Shown: one piece after another, positions 9,363-18,975 of the stretch
Position numbering within the stretch: the stretch's first letter is position 1
Layout of the letters: every line of letters begins with the position of its first letter
Source of the DNA: Aurantiochytrium sp. KH105
Lineage: Eukaryota; Sar; Bigyra; Thraustochytrida; Thraustochytriidae
DNA length: 64,000 nt
Assembly: GCA_003116975.1 (NCBI GenBank)
Contig: BGKB01000047.1
Coordinates: forward strand, 62,001-126,000
Direction of reading: 5' to 3'
Notes under the pieces: generated by a model
What the model was told of the DNA's origin: nothing
Database searches by the model: none
The model's input: only the letters and a program-made list of their open reading frames with translations
Translations under genes and position numbers: made by a program

Positions 9363-10967
9363 ATGTCTCGCGAGTCGTCAACTCGGGGAGGGAGCGCCGC
9401 GGCGCATACCGTCTACGCAGATCCTGTGGCAGAGCTCGCGGTTAAAAATGCCAAGTACATCAAACTTTGCACAGAACTGTACCTTGCCCGCAAGAGCATT
9501 GAGGAGCTGCGCGGCTTTGAGCGATTTGTAAACCTCGAGGCTCTGTGGGTGAACGACAATGAGATTCAAAGACTCTCGAATTTGGAGAACAACTTTCGTC
9601 TGAAGCATCTCTACGCTCAAAAGAATCAGATCACCTCGGTGGCACCATGCGCGCGTTTCAAGTTTTTAGAGAGTCTGCACCTCTTTGAGAATAAGCTGAG
9701 TAATCTGGACAAGTGTCTGGGTGTATTGTCGCGGCTCAATCACCTCAAGACGCTTGATCTTTTCGGGAATCCAATTGCACAGGAAGAAAATTATCGCTTG
9801 CGCGTTATTTACGCCATGCCGCCGTCGCTCGAAGTGCTTGATCGACAAAAGATCAAGGCGGAAGAGCGCGCACAAGCGGCTCTCATGTTTGGAAAGACGT
9901 TGTCTGCCGAGGGGAGACTCGAGCTTAGACGACTCACGAGTCAGGGCCGTCAGCGTTCGGCAGCTGAGCTTGTCGGAGAGCTCTCTGGGTGCACCTTGCT
10001 TTTGCTAGCAGAGGTCGATGCGATCTTGCGCAAACGAGAACAATCGTCCGTTGTTCTCGAGGACGAGCGCGACGAGGGCGATGTACAACTGAATCCAGTT
10101 GTAGAGCGCATCAAGCGAATACCTGATCCTAAAGAGGGCGAATTGTACGTAGTCCGCGAGACGCTCTCCGAGTGGGAGCGACGCGACTTGGCTGCTATGC
10201 TTGAAAAGGAATTCGAGACGGGCACGGATTCCTGGTCGAGATCCACGGTCGTCAGCGTTATGTCTCGCTGCGAAAGATTCCTTGGACGATCGCTCACGCT
10301 CGATGTTGAGGCGTTCTTAGAAATTCTGTTGACGTCGTTTCCTGGCTCTCTCGTTCAGAATGGCGATGAGAGCGAGGACAGCGACGAAATTTGTGAGCCA
10401 TCTTTTGAGCCCGAAGCTGTGAAGCGACAGCTTCTCCTGGCCAAGTGGAAGTTGTGGAAACCCTCACAGTACACGCAAGAATCACACCAGCTCTTTGAAC
10501 GAGCCGAAGCTGGTCGAAAGAAGTTGCAAACTATGCAATTGACCTCGAGCGACGCGAACGATCAAGATGCGGACGTGCGGCAAGCCCTTCAGTCACGCAT
10601 TCTTGCTGATGCGGCGCGCGCATATCGCTTTGAATCGCTCAAGGCCGCTGCAGTTCAAGGCAGCACTTTTGCAAATACGGCGTTGCAGCAGCAGCAGCAG
10701 GAGGAGACGACGACGACGACGACGACGAAGTTGGACGAGAGAAAAACCTCGAATTCACCGAATGATGCGAGATGCGATGTTTTTCGAATGTACTCGTATG
10801 AAGATTCTGCATCCGACAAGAGTGCTGCCATGCAAACACAGATTCCCACTCTCGCAAAAACTAGGTACGGTATCACTGCAGCACGTGCAGCAGGTCTCCG
10901 CGCCTCCATACACGATGATCGAACGGGGAGCAAGCCATCCCTGCGACTATTTTTCCAAAAGCTCTAG
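9363..10967 (+). CDS. SDS22-type leucine-rich-repeat protein, possibly axonemal
   Basis: 534 residues from ATG 9363. At about residues 35-165 there are five or six SDS22-type LRR units, including FVNLEALWVNDNEIQRLSNL, LKHLYAQKNQITSV, LESLHLFENKLSNL and LKTLDLFGNPIAQEENYR. An LRR cap (SLEVLDRQKI) follows. This arrangement, ending in a YR...LP.L..LD cap, is typical of axonemal LRR proteins such as LRRC72/LRRC61 relatives and of PP1 regulators. The middle (about 265-335) is a helical region with WERRDLAAMLEKEF. Polyglutamine and polythreonine tracts lie near residues 440-455. A flagellar role is inferred from the family and from neighbouring flagellar genes; it is not shown. Confidence 0.8.
   Translation: MSRESSTRGGSAAAHTVYADPVAELAVKNAKYIKLCTELYLARKSIEELRGFERFVNLEALWVNDNEIQRLSNLENNFRLKHLYAQKNQITSVAPCARFKFLESLHLFENKLSNLDKCLGVLSRLNHLKTLDLFGNPIAQEENYRLRVIYAMPPSLEVLDRQKIKAEERAQAALMFGKTLSAEGRLELRRLTSQGRQRSAAELVGELSGCTLLLLAEVDAILRKREQSSVVLEDERDEGDVQLNPVVERIKRIPDPKEGELYVVRETLSEWERRDLAAMLEKEFETGTDSWSRSTVVSVMSRCERFLGRSLTLDVEAFLEILLTSFPGSLVQNGDESEDSDEICEPSFEPEAVKRQLLLAKWKLWKPSQYTQESHQLFERAEAGRKKLQTMQLTSSDANDQDADVRQALQSRILADAARAYRFESLKAAAVQGSTFANTALQQQQQEETTTTTTTKLDERKTSNSPNDARCDVFRMYSYEDSASDKSAAMQTQIPTLAKTRYGITAARAAGLRASIHDDRTGSKPSLRLFFQKL
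10681..10728. repeat. In-frame trinucleotide repeats (CAG)n and (GAC)n
   Basis: CAG units followed by GACGAC/ACGACG units inside the LRR gene. They encode short Gln and Thr tracts (QQQQQEETTTTTTTK) and are length-variable candidates. Confidence 0.7.
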
Positions 10968-10975
10968 ATCAGAGA

Positions 10976-10981
10976 AATAAA
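10976..10981 (+). terminator. Polyadenylation signal AATAAA
   Basis: AATAAA 9 bases after the stop codon of the LRR gene. Confidence 0.5.
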
Positions 10982-11083
10982 GCAAAAACAAAATTGTTTG
11001 GTCGCTCGCACATCTGGGTAAAAGAAACAGGGACAACCAAAGAAAACGTGGTCCGTGAGGCGGGCGGGCATGGTAAGGATCGC

Positions 11084-11656
11084 TCAGATAATCAAAAGGA
11101 GCAGGATGCTGTACATAATGATAGAAGGTAGAAAAGACTTGATGAAGCCCGCCAGGCCAACGAAATGACCAGCAAAAAACATCCAGGCTGCCAGCCAAAC
11201 CATGTTCCATTGTGTTTGGCCTCGGTACTTGATCATATTGAGAGCGTAGGCAACATGGCTGTGGCAGTTGTCGCAACAGAGATTATGCATTCGACCCGAG
11301 TACTCCTGGCATGCAGCGTGCACGGCCTCGTCCCATGCTTGCACGAGACGTTTGTCAGCGGCTTGAGCGGCGTCAAAGCACTGCAAATACCGTGTCGTGC
11401 GCCCGAAGGATAGGGAGTCGACGGTGATTGTGTATGGGGCCGCAAAGTCATACGTCACGCCTCGTGAGTCGGCAATACCAAGGTGGCCAACGAATGGGAG
11501 AAGCATGGTGAGGCATGGGATTGGGGTCCACACCAGACAGAATGGGTATCTGTCACGCGCCGGGCTGACCTCGAGGCTTGGCGTGCCGCCCGAGCCCGAG
11601 TTTGCCCCCATAAGGTCGTTTGCCCCCATAAGGTCGTTTGCCTCCGCGTCCATCAT
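11084..11656 (-). CDS. TMEM222: TMEM222/RTE1 family membrane protein
   Basis: From the MMDAEAND start at 11656 the protein has 190 residues. The open frame reaches further up to 11818 but that part is Arg-rich and looks like leader. It carries the full TMEM222 (DUF778) pattern. This runs from YPFCLVWTPIPCLTMLLPFV and HLGIADSRGVTYDFAAPYTI to the Cys/His motif HNLCCDNCHSHVAYALN. It ends with two hydrophobic helices. Plant members (RTE1) act in the Golgi/ER on the ethylene receptor ETR1 with cytochrome b5; the animal role is unclear. In an organism without ethylene signalling the role is unknown. The family assignment is strong. Confidence 0.88.
   Translation of the reverse strand: MMDAEANDLMGANDLMGANSGSGGTPSLEVSPARDRYPFCLVWTPIPCLTMLLPFVGHLGIADSRGVTYDFAAPYTITVDSLSFGRTTRYLQCFDAAQAADKRLVQAWDEAVHAACQEYSGRMHNLCCDNCHSHVAYALNMIKYRGQTQWNMVWLAAWMFFAGHFVGLAGFIKSFLPSIIMYSILLLLII
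11601..11636. repeat. Two tandem 18-base copies inside the TMEM222-like gene
   Basis: Two identical 18-base units encode a duplicated hexapeptide (ANDLMG, twice) near the N-terminus. The unit length keeps the frame, so it is a recent in-frame duplication. Confidence 0.85.
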
Positions 11657-11943
11657 CCTGGACCAAAAGCAGTCTGGAAACAACAACTCTTTCGCGAAGG
11701 GAAGGGGTCTCTTTCTCTCTCTCACTCTCTCCCTCTCAAGGGAACGTTGCGTTTGCTCTTGCGAGGCCTCTCGCGCGCCACCTCTCGCCGTCTTGCTGTC
11801 GTCGTCCGCACCGCGCACGCGAGGCCGGCAGTCTCTTTGTAGACTGGTATTACCACCTGGTAGTAATACTAGTATAGGCCTCCTCTACATTTTACGACAC
11901 CCAACATGAAAGGTAGTAACGAAAGACAATACAAAATTCTGTG

Positions 11944-13386
11944 CTACTTGCGAGCATAGGAAGCCGCAATACGTGCGGCGCGCTCCTCGCGTGTCTCGCG
12001 CTTGCGTTCGTTTGCTTCTTGCTCACGTTCTTCCTGCTTTTGCTTTTCCTCTGCCTCGCGCGCTTCTTCTCGTCGCTTTTCCTCTGCGGCTTCTTGACGC
12101 TGCTGCTCAGCGCGACGAGCCTTGGCCCGGTCCTGCGCCAAACTGATGGCATATTCCACAGTTGGCGCGCGCCCGCCGCTCTCAGCCATTTCTTTGCTGA
12201 GATCCTCAAAAATTTGACGCGCCTCGGCCAAGACTTCTGGTGGGAGCGAATCGGCAAATTCCTGGAATTGGAGGGCGAGCGCAGCCTGCGTCTCTTCCTG
12301 CTGTTTGCGCTGCTTGACCTGCCTCTCGGCCTGAGCGAGCGCGTCGTCGACCGAGGGCAAAGCACCACCATCCTTTTCGTATCTCTCTCGCATTTCATCA
12401 AAAATGGAAATTGTCTGCATGACAACTTCCTCGGGATGAGATTCGACCAGACTTGCAATCTGTACATCAATAATTTCCTGGTTCAGAGTCTTTGAGTCGC
12501 GATCGAGCTGCGTTGAGAGCTCGAGAGCTCGCGCTAGCGCCTCTTCATCGACTTGAATATCTGCATCGGATCGCGGGTCCGCCGCACCATCCTTGGCGCC
12601 ACCCTCTTTCATGGCATTGTCCGGAGCGCCGTGCGACTCGAGCGAAGCTCGGATTGCGGCCTCGAGCATGGCAGCCTCGTCGTTTTCATCATTTCCATCG
12701 CGACGAAAAGCAGCACCAAAGTCTTGGGCGCTGACACGCCTCGACGCGGCGTAGGACTGTTCCAAAAGCCGCTGCATGTGCTCGTCGCTTTCGTCGTTGG
12801 AGCCCCAGACATCGTCGAGATCGGCAGCGCGTCGACGCGCATGGATTGCTGGCGACGCAGACGGGCCTAAGCCTCCCCCCCCTGCCGTGAGCCACGATGG
12901 CTCAGCGGCCAGCAGCGAGTTGAGCACAGAAGACGAAGCTGCAACATGATCCGGATCGAAGCCAGCAAAGCGATTGCGCTGCGTAAAGAGCGAACCTGGC
13001 GTTGCGCCTCTTTCGTCGTCACTGTCGACGTCTGCAGCAAACGCAGCTGGTCTCGCTCGCGCGGCCGCTCTCGACGCTGTTGCAGAATTGCCATAGATTC
13101 GCGCCCGGTGCGCTTCGGCCGCCCTTCGTTGTCTCTCACGCGTTGCCGTGTTGCGTCGAGCTTGAGCCGAAGCACCTCTGCTCTGACCTGCTGCAAACGT
13201 CGGTGCGCCTGCTGTCGCTGCAGACGCAGACGCGGAGGCGCTGCCTTCGGTTTGCTGGGTTCCCTCGGCTTCTGTTCCTTGGGCGCCGTCGTCAGACTCT
13301 CCCCCAAACCCAAGGCCCTGGCCGACGACGGCAAAATCACCTTGCACGTGGCCGCGACCTCTGGCTCCTCGTTCGTCCCCGCTCAT
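11944..13386 (-). CDS. Protein with three ubiquitin-interacting motifs and a C-terminal coiled coil
   Basis: 480 residues from ATG 13386. Three UIM-like helices (acidic cluster, then A-x-x-S) are visible. They are DEHMQRLLEQSYAA at about 199-212, DEAAMLEAAIRASLES at about 234-249 and DEEALARALELSTQ at about 275-288. The first is the weakest. Between and before them are Ala/Ser/Arg-rich disordered stretches. The last ~70 residues are a dense charged coiled coil (KRREEAREAEEKQKQEERE). Multiple UIMs bind ubiquitin chains, as in epsin-, Rpn10- or DNAJB2-type proteins. No partner domain identifies the pathway, so endocytic, proteasomal or repair roles are all open. Confidence 0.75.
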   Translation of the reverse strand: MSGDERGARGRGHVQGDFAVVGQGLGFGGESDDGAQGTEAEGTQQTEGSASASASAATAGAPTFAAGQSRGASAQARRNTATRERQRRAAEAHRARIYGNSATASRAAARARPAAFAADVDSDDERGATPGSLFTQRNRFAGFDPDHVAASSSVLNSLLAAEPSWLTAGGGGLGPSASPAIHARRRAADLDDVWGSNDESDEHMQRLLEQSYAASRRVSAQDFGAAFRRDGNDENDEAAMLEAAIRASLESHGAPDNAMKEGGAKDGAADPRSDADIQVDEEALARALELSTQLDRDSKTLNQEIIDVQIASLVESHPEEVVMQTISIFDEMRERYEKDGGALPSVDDALAQAERQVKQRKQQEETQAALALQFQEFADSLPPEVLAEARQIFEDLSKEMAESGGRAPTVEYAISLAQDRAKARRAEQQRQEAAEEKRREEAREAEEKQKQEEREQEANERKRETREERAARIAASYARK

Positions 13387-14075
13387 CTTCTCCGCCGCGT
13401 GGGCGCGGCGTCTGCCCGCACGCCGTGAGGCGCCGCGAGCTTCTTCAACTCGCCGCCGCCGATGAGGTCGCTCGTCACCCCAGAGACCCTCCTACCTGGC
13501 TGGCCTGCTCGCTCGGCTTGGCTTGGCTGGCTGGCTGGCTGGCTGCTCGCAGACGCGGTCTTGGGGCGCGTCGCGCGCTGCGCAAACGCACGCAGCTGCA
13601 GCTCGCGTCCGTCGCGAATGGATTTGAGGTCTGTCTGTCTGCTGCTTCTCCGAGAGCGCTTGCTCGTCCAAGCTCGCTAATCAAGCGTGACGACGATGCG
13701 ATCTACAACAAAAGTGTGCATTGAGCCTGCTTAGAGCCGCGGGAAAGGCACATAGGTGGAGCCAGTTGAGAGCGTCGCGAGACTCTCAGTCAGCTTCGCT
13801 CAGGTCGCAGAAAACCACTTTGGAAACGCAGGCAAGCAGTCAAGCAGGCAGGCAAGCAGTTAGGCAGGCAGCCAAGGAGGCAAGCAGTTAAGTTGGCAAC
13901 TAGACAGAAAGACGTTTTCTCAGACTCGACGCTTGCTCATCGCGATGACAATTTCGTCTCGTTGCTCATGGCAATGATTGCGTTGGAACAGAAAAGATGA
14001 AAGGGTGGATGTGAATGAGGATAGTACATGAGTTAGGCGTCAAAAGGGAGGGAGTCAGAAAGGGTCCGTCAGCTC
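13387..14075. other. Intergenic spacer with imperfect GGCAAGCAGT repeats
   Basis: About 0.7 kb. It contains a run of imperfect repeats of CAGGCAAGCAGT (about 13828-13890) and CTGG repeats (about 13526-13545). No convincing gene. Confidence 0.5.
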
Positions 14076-15185
14076 TTAGATGGAGAAGCGTCGGAAGTTG
14101 TACTTTGAGGAGGTGTCTGAAATGCCACCGGAGGCGGCCTCCTCGTACACATTTTCGTTGTCAAAATCGTCATCGAGCAGCTGCACATTCGAAGTACACG
14201 CTTGCGTGCTTGCGTCGGGTGGAAAGAACGATGGGCCCGAAGACTCGCGCACATTCAGCAAAGCGGAAGCTGCGCGTGGGTACATGCGGCGCACTTGCAG
14301 AGAATAGGTGGGGTGATTTGATGCAACCGACTCGTACTCGCATTCGACAGTGAAAAGAATGCCTGTCTTGCGCTTCGTGAGCTCGATATTGGTTTGTTCA
14401 ATGTATGGCACGATCTGGTTCTCAACGAGTTGACGGGTTTTGCTCGGTGGTCGCAGAATTGGTGGCAAAAGTTTCTTGGCGTAGAGTCTGCGGCAGTCAT
14501 CAACAATTTTCTTGAAATGCCCTGCTCCAACGCTCTCGATCGTCTCCTCGCTGACAGTATTGCGCTGCCGCATGGTGAACTGGCTGATGATAACACGCTC
14601 AACGCGATCGGTTCTCCTCTTTGTTCCATTGGACCCTCTGCTGTTGCTACCTCTGCTGGCCTTGCTTGAAGTAGTGCTGGCATTTGAGCACTCGTCTTCA
14701 TTATAGCAGCGTCTCGACGAGCAGCGACGCATCCAGCCCAGAGACATTGGCGAGCAAGCACTTTCCGTACTTGCGTCGCTTCCTGCTCGAACGTGTGAGG
14801 GTACCAGAGCCGATGGTGATCTTTTGTGCGTTTTGCCTGGCTTGGACCTGACTTTGCGGGGTCGCTCTTCGGACTGTTTCTGCAACAGATGATGCTGTGG
14901 AGGCGTGGGCAGGCCATGCGACGGGTTTTCAGAAGACGCCGAAGTGCTCGCAGAGTCGTGGGATTCTGATCTTATTCTGTCATCATCATCATCATGTGCA
15001 CTTGATGCTTTCGTATACAACGTCTCTGGTGTTTTGAGCATGGCAAAGTCTGCCGAGACCGCCTTGTGTGTCATGAGAAGGTGCGACGGGGCTCTTGTCG
15101 CCTTCATTGATGGCGGAGTCATCATCATTGGTGTCGTCGTCGTCGACGGCTCCTGCTCGTTTTGGTCTTGCTGCGACTGCAGCAT
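14076..15185 (-). CDS. Unknown, largely disordered protein
   Basis: 369 residues from the first real ATG of the frame (15185, MLQSQQDQ); the frame is open further up only through TTG. The first half is low complexity: Thr/Met, poly-Asp (DDDDD), Ser/Asn and Arg-rich. The second half has a more ordered block of about 120 residues. It includes VERVIISQFTMRQRNTVS, GHFKKIVDDCRRLYAKKLLPP and QLVENQIVPYIEQTNIEL, then SLQVRRMYPRAAS. I do not recognise it. The ordered block and the continuous frame support a real gene, and the function is unknown. Confidence 0.6.
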   Translation of the reverse strand: MLQSQQDQNEQEPSTTTTPMMMTPPSMKATRAPSHLLMTHKAVSADFAMLKTPETLYTKASSAHDDDDDRIRSESHDSASTSASSENPSHGLPTPPQHHLLQKQSEERPRKVRSKPGKTHKRSPSALVPSHVRAGSDASTESACSPMSLGWMRRCSSRRCYNEDECSNASTTSSKASRGSNSRGSNGTKRRTDRVERVIISQFTMRQRNTVSEETIESVGAGHFKKIVDDCRRLYAKKLLPPILRPPSKTRQLVENQIVPYIEQTNIELTKRKTGILFTVECEYESVASNHPTYSLQVRRMYPRAASALLNVRESSGPSFFPPDASTQACTSNVQLLDDDFDNENVYEEAASGGISDTSSKYNFRRFSI

Positions 15186-16713
15186 TCTACCGACCTCGCG
15201 CGTCTGGTCCAGGTAGCCTCGCCTTTTCCCTCTAGAAATCTCTCTCTGCTCTGCCTTGCGCTGCACTGCACTGCACGGCAACCCGCTGCAGACACGCGTT
15301 TCCGGCTGGCCAGTCTACCTGCTGCCAACTGCTAGTCTGCCTGCACGATGTTGGATCGATTGCCTCGAAGTTGGCGCTTTGCTCGCTCGTGGCCTCGGTA
15401 TCGTAGCCTCTTTGTTCCTCTGTTTCACCCGTGCAACTCACGCTTGGGAGTTCGTCGCGCTTCCGGCACTTGTCCCCAGTGCGCCGCACCTCTGCCCCTC
15501 TCTTCCCCGGATCCGTTTACCCACTCAACCCCACTACCATGTTAATTACCATTACAAAGTCATTTTTTAGTACTCTTGCGGGGGACACTGCTGAGATGTA
15601 CTATCGTAATACAAAGTTAGTGTAGGAAAGGTGGTTGATTCCAGAAAATGCGGCCAGTGGCAGTGGTGGCCGAAACGTCGCCCCAAGAGACGGCGAATCC
15701 ATTTGCAGCGCGACGAGGCGACGCAGCCGGTAATGCACGCGCCCCCTCGACGCCGGTGGCCACCCGTGGCCGCTGCGCCGTCCCCGGCCGCGGCTCGGCG
15801 CCGAGTTTCGTCCTTTCCCTTGCTTGCCGCCCTCGCTCGTGCCGGCCGCCCGCTCTCCCGGCCGGCCAGGCGGGTCTTTCGTGGCGCACGGGCCGAGGCC
15901 GGGGGACACAGAAGCGCGCGGCGTGTGACAGTCAGACACAGCTTCGGCGAAGCCGGCTCTGCGCAGCGCTGGAAAAGTCCTTTCTCGCGCCGGAGGAGGG
16001 TCGCCCTCTCGGACACGGAGCAGGCCTCGTCCACGTCGGCGCACGACCTCGCAAGGCACGAGCAGATAAGACAAGGCGAAGCGACTTGAAGACCAGGCAA
16101 GGCAAGACAAGTCAACGTGATGACCAAGCGAGGACAAGGAACAAAGGAGGAAAACACGCCTTCTTGACTGTGAAGCCAGCTCGCCAGCCGCCAGCCTTTG
16201 GAGGAGCAGCAGAGAAAAGGAGCCGCGCTGTCGCGTGCGTGGCCGACCGCCTCGAACGGTCGCTTGGCCGAGCGCGCTTGCACTGCGTGCGCCGGCGGTC
16301 GCGCAGCGCTGCGCAAGATTTCTGAATCGAAGGAAGGCGTCTCGAAGTCAACTTTGACAGCTAGCTAGCTGCCATCGCATGTGGTACACACATGTCCGTT
16401 GTTGTTGTTGCCAGCTGCCGTCCCGGTCCAATGTGGACGCTTGGACAAGCGTGAGACGAATAATGTCTTGAGCTGGGACGCGGAGCCTGCCTCTCCGCGC
16501 CCGGTAGAGCCGGGGTCTTTGGGGTGGCACGGCTCGTCATCTTCCCTTTGAGTCTATATAAAAAGAAAGCCATCTTGGACGTAACGGGGCGCTCACGCTG
16601 TGCGAAAAAAGCACGTGGGCAAAAACCGCTGCGCGCTGGGGCGGGCGGGGCGTCGAAGCTCGCGCCTCCGCTCGCACTTGGGGCTGCAGCACACGCTGCA
16701 GTAGAGGCAGGCC
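15186..16713. other. GC-rich intergenic spacer upstream of the TTLL gene
   Basis: About 1.5 kb. Several overlapping long frames on both strands (about 15567-16325) are Arg/Ala/Ser-rich mirror images of one another, as expected of GC-rich non-coding DNA, so none is called. A TATA box near the right end marks the promoter of the next gene. Confidence 0.5.
16555..16564 (+). promoter_or_regulatory. TATA box of the TTLL gene
   Basis: TATATAAAAA about 150 bases before the start codon at 16714, in otherwise GC-rich DNA. A transcription start around 16585-16595 is expected. Confidence 0.6.
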
Positions 16714-18831
16714 ATGGCGGCGGAGACGTTGCGGCCCGGGTCGGCTGCCTCGTCGCGCGCGAGCTCACGGCCTCGGAAATTGGCTGCGGCGAAGAGGCCA
16801 GGCGAGATCGTCGTCGTCAACGTGAGCAACTGCAGATACGAGGTGGTGCGCAGCGCCGCCAAGAGCGCCGGATGGAGGGTCGAGGAGGACGAGGACGAGT
16901 ATGACGCGCTTGTAGCCGACGCGACGGCAGGCACGGCCGCTGCTGCTCCCGCGACACGCACAGCGCACCAACAGGCTGTCATTCTTCGTCACCACCACGC
17001 CTACGCACGAGCGCGCACGCGCGAGCCCTGGAATGTGTACTGGACGGACACGAGCGTGAGCTCGCAGCGTGCCATGCGCCTTGAACGTTTTCAACGCCTC
17101 AACCACTTCCCGGGCATGTATCACTTGGCGCGAAAGGGCGGTCTCGGCAAGCACTTGACGCAGTTGGCCAAGCTGTTTCCATCAGACTTTTCCTTTTTCC
17201 CTCAGACCTGGGTTCTACCGCAGCAATGGTCCGAGTTCAAAGAGCGCATCGAGTCTGGCAGAGGAAACCGCACTTTCATTATCAAGCCAGACGCATCGTG
17301 CCAAGGTAAAGGTATCTTTCTCACACGAACGCACGAAAACGTGAACCCAACCGAGAGCCAGGTGGCACAGCGATATCTCCACAAGCCACTGCTCATTGAT
17401 GGCTTCAAGTTCGATATGCGCATCTACGTGATCCTCACGAGCGTTGACCCCCTGCGAATCTTTCTTTTTGAAGATGGCCTCGTTCGAATCTGCACGCAAA
17501 AGTATGTGGAGCCTCGCGGAAGAAACTTGCAAAAGAGCCGGATGCATCTCACAAACTATGCCATCAACAAGGAAAGCGAAGACTTTGTTTTCAACGAAGC
17601 CACCTCGGACCCCGGCACGGGCAACAAGCGGAGTCTTCGCTGGTTTTGGGGCTGGCTCGAGGAGCAACATGGCAAAGATGCACGTGATGGATTCGTGGCC
17701 GAGACCCACGACATGATCATCAAGTCTATCATCTCCGTTCTCCCTCAGCTTCGACACATTTATCGTAGCTGTGTGAAGCACCCTGGTCCATCCAATTGCT
17801 TTGAGATTCTCGGATTTGATGTCCTAATGGATCGCAAGTTTAAGCCATGGCTCATTGAGGTCAACCACTCGCCAAGTTTCGCCTGCGATACTCCTCTCGA
17901 CCAGGACATCAAGTCGCGACTTATTGCCAAGACTATGGCTCTAATTGGCGTGCACCCCTCGGACAAGCGCAAAAGTCGGCAACGGCTGAAGAAAGATGCG
18001 CAATCCCGTCTGTATGGCGCTACGGCCCCTAAATCGCGTCGACGACTCCAACATGATGGGGCCTCTTCGCCCGCGTCGGTGTCGTCGTCGTCGTCCTCTT
18101 CGACCGCTGTGCAGGAGTCAAAGGCCCCGGCTGGCGAAGGCTCGGCCAAGACAACGCTTGCAACAAAGACCAAGAAAGGGGGCGTTGGTGCGCTCTTTCG
18201 CAAACGCGAGCGACTTGAAAATCGGCAATGCGAGGACGGAGAGCTGACGCGAGTGTACCCGTCAGACTCGCAGGAGCGTCTTATGTATTACGATCAGTAC
18301 ATTGCTGCAGCTGATCGCCTCTTTGCACGGGCAAGCGGGGCCACACAGGTGGATCGTCCTCAAGGCGGGTTGTCCTCGTCGCGAGCTCGGCCGCTCTCTG
18401 CACGTACCAAGCTGCTTCGAAAGGCACAAGCATGCGGAGTACCTGTGCGCGATCAGCATCAGCAGCAGTCACAGGAATGCCTGCAAGATAAAGCGCCGCC
18501 CAAGCCTCAGCAACAAGAACAAGGTCAGGTTGGGCAACAGCCGGCAAAATCAAAGCTGCAGCAGCAGCAGCCGCAGCAGCCGCAAAGACGTTCTTCATTG
18601 TCTGGCGGGGAAGTGCGCGTGGAGGATACCGTTCGCGTGCAAGCTCGACCTGCACCGTCGTCGCGGGCGCCATCCAAGAGAATTTCTGAGGATTTGGAGC
18701 GCTATCGATCCATGGGTCTTCAGCGCAAGTCGGCTTTTAATGCATACTTGAGGCCACCGGGGCGCCAAGTGCTTCCCATTGAGGCTCGCACTCTTTCGGT
18801 GGACGCCTCGAGCGTTCCAATAAAATATTGA
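16714..18831 (+). CDS. Tubulin-tyrosine-ligase-like polyglutamylase (TTLL6/9/13 type)
   Basis: 705 residues from ATG 16714. The TTL catalytic domain spans about residues 85-420 with all hallmark motifs. These include NHFPGMYHLARKGGLGKHL, FIIKPDASCQGKGIFLTR (ATP-grasp loop, ~190), QRYLHKPLLIDGFKFDMRIY, MHLTNYAINK (~279) and KPWLIEVNHSPSF (~381). The spacing matches the TTLL6/TTLL13 group, which adds glutamate side chains to tubulin tails in axonemes using ATP. After ~430 the protein becomes a basic, Gln/Ser-rich tail of about 270 residues, which in this family usually binds microtubules. The dynein gene in this window fits a flagellar role. Chain initiation versus elongation cannot be told. 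An AATAAA overlaps the stop region. Confidence 0.92.
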   Translation: MAAETLRPGSAASSRASSRPRKLAAAKRPGEIVVVNVSNCRYEVVRSAAKSAGWRVEEDEDEYDALVADATAGTAAAAPATRTAHQQAVILRHHHAYARARTREPWNVYWTDTSVSSQRAMRLERFQRLNHFPGMYHLARKGGLGKHLTQLAKLFPSDFSFFPQTWVLPQQWSEFKERIESGRGNRTFIIKPDASCQGKGIFLTRTHENVNPTESQVAQRYLHKPLLIDGFKFDMRIYVILTSVDPLRIFLFEDGLVRICTQKYVEPRGRNLQKSRMHLTNYAINKESEDFVFNEATSDPGTGNKRSLRWFWGWLEEQHGKDARDGFVAETHDMIIKSIISVLPQLRHIYRSCVKHPGPSNCFEILGFDVLMDRKFKPWLIEVNHSPSFACDTPLDQDIKSRLIAKTMALIGVHPSDKRKSRQRLKKDAQSRLYGATAPKSRRRLQHDGASSPASVSSSSSSSTAVQESKAPAGEGSAKTTLATKTKKGGVGALFRKRERLENRQCEDGELTRVYPSDSQERLMYYDQYIAAADRLFARASGATQVDRPQGGLSSSRARPLSARTKLLRKAQACGVPVRDQHQQQSQECLQDKAPPKPQQQEQGQVGQQPAKSKLQQQQPQQPQRRSSLSGGEVRVEDTVRVQARPAPSSRAPSKRISEDLERYRSMGLQRKSAFNAYLRPPGRQVLPIEARTLSVDASSVPIKY
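18819..18824 (+). terminator. Polyadenylation signal AATAAA overlapping the coding end
   Basis: AATAAA overlaps the codons for the final residues (PIKY) of the TTLL protein. A downstream AATG repeat (about 18830-18860) follows. If used, the 3' UTR is extremely short. Confidence 0.35.
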
Positions 18832-18860
18832 TGAATGAATGAATGAATGAAAATGAATGG
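18830..18860. repeat. (GAAT)n simple repeat
   Basis: Five or so GAAT units with one interruption, starting at the stop codon of the TTLL gene. Confidence 0.7.
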
Positions 18861-18975
18861 GTTCTAGGCCCCAGAACAATAAGATAAAAGGCATAAAGGA
18901 AAATATCGCGCTGACGACCAACGACGGATGGCTCGAGAGTTTGTATGCCACCATGCAAGTACGTAGCTCGCTTTT

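Noticed and set aside
15567-16325. Overlapping 225-249 codon frames on both strands
   Set aside because: Both are Arg/Ala/Ser-rich mirror images typical of GC-rich non-coding DNA, with no motif or splice support.
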